A stretch of DNA of 7,145 nt from an uncultured Allobaculum sp. (GTDB lineage: Bacteria; Bacillota_I; Bacilli_A; Erysipelotrichales; Erysipelotrichaceae), in assembly GCA_910577085.1 (NCBI GenBank), contig CAJTLE010000133.1, positions 1 to 7,145 of the forward strand, in the 5' to 3' direction. The stretch's first letter is position 1, and each line of letters starts with the position of its first letter. The notes under the pieces are model-generated. The model searched no databases, was not told where the DNA came from, and saw only the letters and a list, made by a program, of their open reading frames with translations. Position numbers and translations under genes: made by a program. Shown here one piece after another: positions 6,067 to 7,145 of this stretch.

Positions 6067-6081
6067 AATCTTATCAAGATT
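6067..6081. promoter_or_regulatory. Perfect palindrome just downstream of the promoter, possible operator
   Basis: AATCTT-ATC-AAGATT has 6-bp arms around a 3-bp centre. It lies roughly 10-25 bases after the predicted start site, a position where a repressor could block transcription. The two-fold symmetry suits a dimeric DNA-binding protein; which one is unknown. Confidence 0.35.
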
Positions 6082-6125
6082 TACAGTGTATTTTCAGAAA
6101 GAAAACCTGAAAACCTGCGTCCAAA

Positions 6126-6133
6126 AGAGGAGG
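6126..6133 (+). promoter_or_regulatory. Ribosome binding site of the amino-acid receptor
   Basis: AGAGGAGG, a near-complete anti-16S match, lies 5 nt before the ATG at 6139. It fixes the start and predicts high translation, as expected for a receptor made in excess over its permease. Confidence 0.85.
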
Positions 6134-6138
6134 ATTTT

Positions 6139-6993
6139 ATGAAGTATTCAGCTTTATCCTGTGCATTTCTTGTATCTGCCGCATTATTGAGCGGGTGCTC
6201 TTCCAGTTCTGGAACCAGTCAGGCGGCCAGTGACTCCAAAGCCAGCTCGACATCGAGTACGGCTGCCTCAAATCTGGCTGATAAAAAGACATTTACCGTT
6301 GGATTTGATGCGGAATTCCCACCCTATGGATATATGGATGAAAACGGTGAGTACACCGGTTTTGACCTGGAAATGGCTCAGGCTGTTGCCGATTTAGAGG
6401 GCTGGGAACTGGTCAAACAGCCAATTGACTGGGACAGCAAAGACATGGAACTGTCCAGCGGCTCGATTGACTGCATCTGGAATGGCTTTACAATGGATGG
6501 CCGTGAAGACGCATATACCTTCAGTGATCCATATATCGATAACTCGCAGGTATGGGTTGTTCCCGCTGATTCGGGCATCACTTCTCCTGCTGATCTGGCA
6601 GGCAAGATTGTTGGGGTTCAGAAAGATTCTTCGGCTCTGGCTGCCCTGGAATCCGATGAAAATGCTGATCTGACCAACAGCTTCGCAAAACTGACTCAGT
6701 ATGGCGACTACAATACAGCCTTCATGGACCTGGAAGCAGGCGGTATTGATGCGCTGGCACTGGATGTTGGTGTGGCTGACTATCAGCTGAAAAACCGCGG
6801 CGATGGCTTCGTCAAACTCGACGATCTGCTCGCTTCGGAAAAATATGGTGTTGGTTTCTTAAAAGGCAATACCGAACTGAAAGATAAAGTTCAGGAAGAT
6901 ATCTACACTCTGTATGACGAAGGAAAAGTAACCGAACTGGCCGATAAATATGGTCTTGGCGACTTCCTTTGCATCGAAGAATATAAAAATTAA
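6139..6993 (+). CDS. Amino acid ABC transporter substrate-binding lipoprotein (SBP family 3)
   Basis: This 284-residue extracellular receptor would deliver a polar amino acid to an ABC importer. It has a type II signal peptide with lipobox L17-S18-G19-C20, so the mature protein is anchored by a diacylglyceryl cysteine. A flexible Ser/Ala/Thr-rich linker follows (21-46). The two-lobed bac_3 domain spans about 50-275. It starts with TVGFDAEFPPYGYMDENGEYTGFDLEMA, here given as TVGFDAEFPPYGY (53-65) and GFDLEMA (74-80). Then come the NGFTMDGRE (115-123) segment whose R122 normally grips the ligand carboxylate, FSDPYI (128-133), the GVQKDSSA hinge/phosphate-like loop (159-166) and the DALALDVGVADY segment (204-215) whose D209 normally contacts the ligand amino group. 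Length fits the family. Ligand identity (His, Arg/Lys, Gln, cystine) cannot be settled from the residues. No permease or ATPase gene is present before the window ends, so the rest of the importer probably lies downstream. Confidence 0.92.
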   Translation: MKYSALSCAFLVSAALLSGCSSSSGTSQAASDSKASSTSSTAASNLADKKTFTVGFDAEFPPYGYMDENGEYTGFDLEMAQAVADLEGWELVKQPIDWDSKDMELSSGSIDCIWNGFTMDGREDAYTFSDPYIDNSQVWVVPADSGITSPADLAGKIVGVQKDSSALAALESDENADLTNSFAKLTQYGDYNTAFMDLEAGGIDALALDVGVADYQLKNRGDGFVKLDDLLASEKYGVGFLKGNTELKDKVQEDIYTLYDEGKVTELADKYGLGDFLCIEEYKN

Positions 6994-7026
6994 AAACTGA
7001 CCGGCGTAAAGGTTAAACGTCAATGA

Positions 7027-7059
7027 CCCCACCCAAACTGCCTTGCAATTTGGATGGGG
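7027..7059 (+). terminator. Hairpin after the receptor gene, attenuator-like
   Basis: CCCCACCCAAA (7027-7037) pairs with TTTGGATGGGG (7049-7059) over 11 positions with one C-A mismatch and an 11-base loop. It starts 33 bases after the receptor stop. No U-tract follows, so it may be a partial terminator or an mRNA-stabilising structure rather than a full stop. It shares bases 7057-7059 with the next hairpin. Confidence 0.5.
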
Positions 7060-7097
7060 CTTGAAATAAGAAGCTTTCATGCATCTGTTTCAAGCCT
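7057..7097 (+). repeat. Second, overlapping inverted repeat
   Basis: GGCTTGAAA (7058-7066) and TTTCAAGCC (7088-7096) are perfectly complementary. Wobble and A-T pairs extend the stem to 12 bp (7057-7068 with 7086-7097). The loop holds ATGCAT and AAGCTT. Because it needs 7057-7059, it competes with the hairpin at 7027-7059. Confidence 0.55.
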
Positions 7098-7145
7098 GAT
7101 TGACTAGCCTGAGTCTTAACTGACTACGTTATTTGAGAATTGACC

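Noticed and set aside
1..7145. CRISPR array, tRNA or rRNA genes, prophage or toxin-antitoxin module
   Set aside because: I looked for regularly spaced repeats, cloverleaf-type stems with TTCGANNC loops, and small overlapping gene pairs, and found none.

Overview
The window looks like chromosomal DNA from a low-to-mid-GC Firmicute, possibly a gut Erysipelotrichia-type organism. The support is strong purine-rich Shine-Dalgarno sites (AAGGAG, AGAGGAGG), a Ser-rich lipoprotein leader typical of monoderm ABC-transporter receptors, and a MacB-type exporter with no outer-membrane partner. The lineage is inferred from style, not from a marker gene.

Layout. (1) 1-329: non-coding DNA with a reasonable plus-strand promoter at 160-189. 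(2) 330-782 (+): a 150-residue protein resembling only the N-terminal DNA-binding part of an IS21-family transposase (IstA), with no catalytic domain following. (3) 783-1262: no recognisable gene. It holds a structured inverted repeat at 950-995 and a strong bidirectional terminator at 1151-1222. (4) 1263-5408 (-): a three-gene unit, in transcription order an ABC ATPase (5408-4521), a secreted single-pass membrane protein with Ig/CARDB-like repeats (4351-2699) and a MacB/FtsX-type permease (2702-1263). The last two overlap by ATGA. (5) 5409-6138: a 730-bp divergent intergenic region with candidate promoters for both sides and a 13-bp-stem inverted repeat. (6) 6139-6993 (+): a lipoprotein amino-acid-binding receptor of an ABC importer. 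(7) 6994-7145: two overlapping inverted repeats that cannot both form, then the window ends, probably before the rest of an importer operon.

How the genes fit together. The minus-strand unit is best read as a MacB-like mechanotransmission ABC system. The ATPase drives a four-helix permease with a large extracytoplasmic domain. The usual MacA-type periplasmic adaptor is replaced by a membrane-anchored protein with tandem beta-sandwich domains. Substrate and purpose cannot be read from the sequence. The plus-strand receptor is probably the first gene of a separate polar amino acid uptake operon.

The most unusual candidate system here is this exporter with its adaptor-like protein and hydrophilic tails on two of its subunits. 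The regulatory structures around the amino-acid receptor gene come next. Nothing in the window proves a wholly new system.
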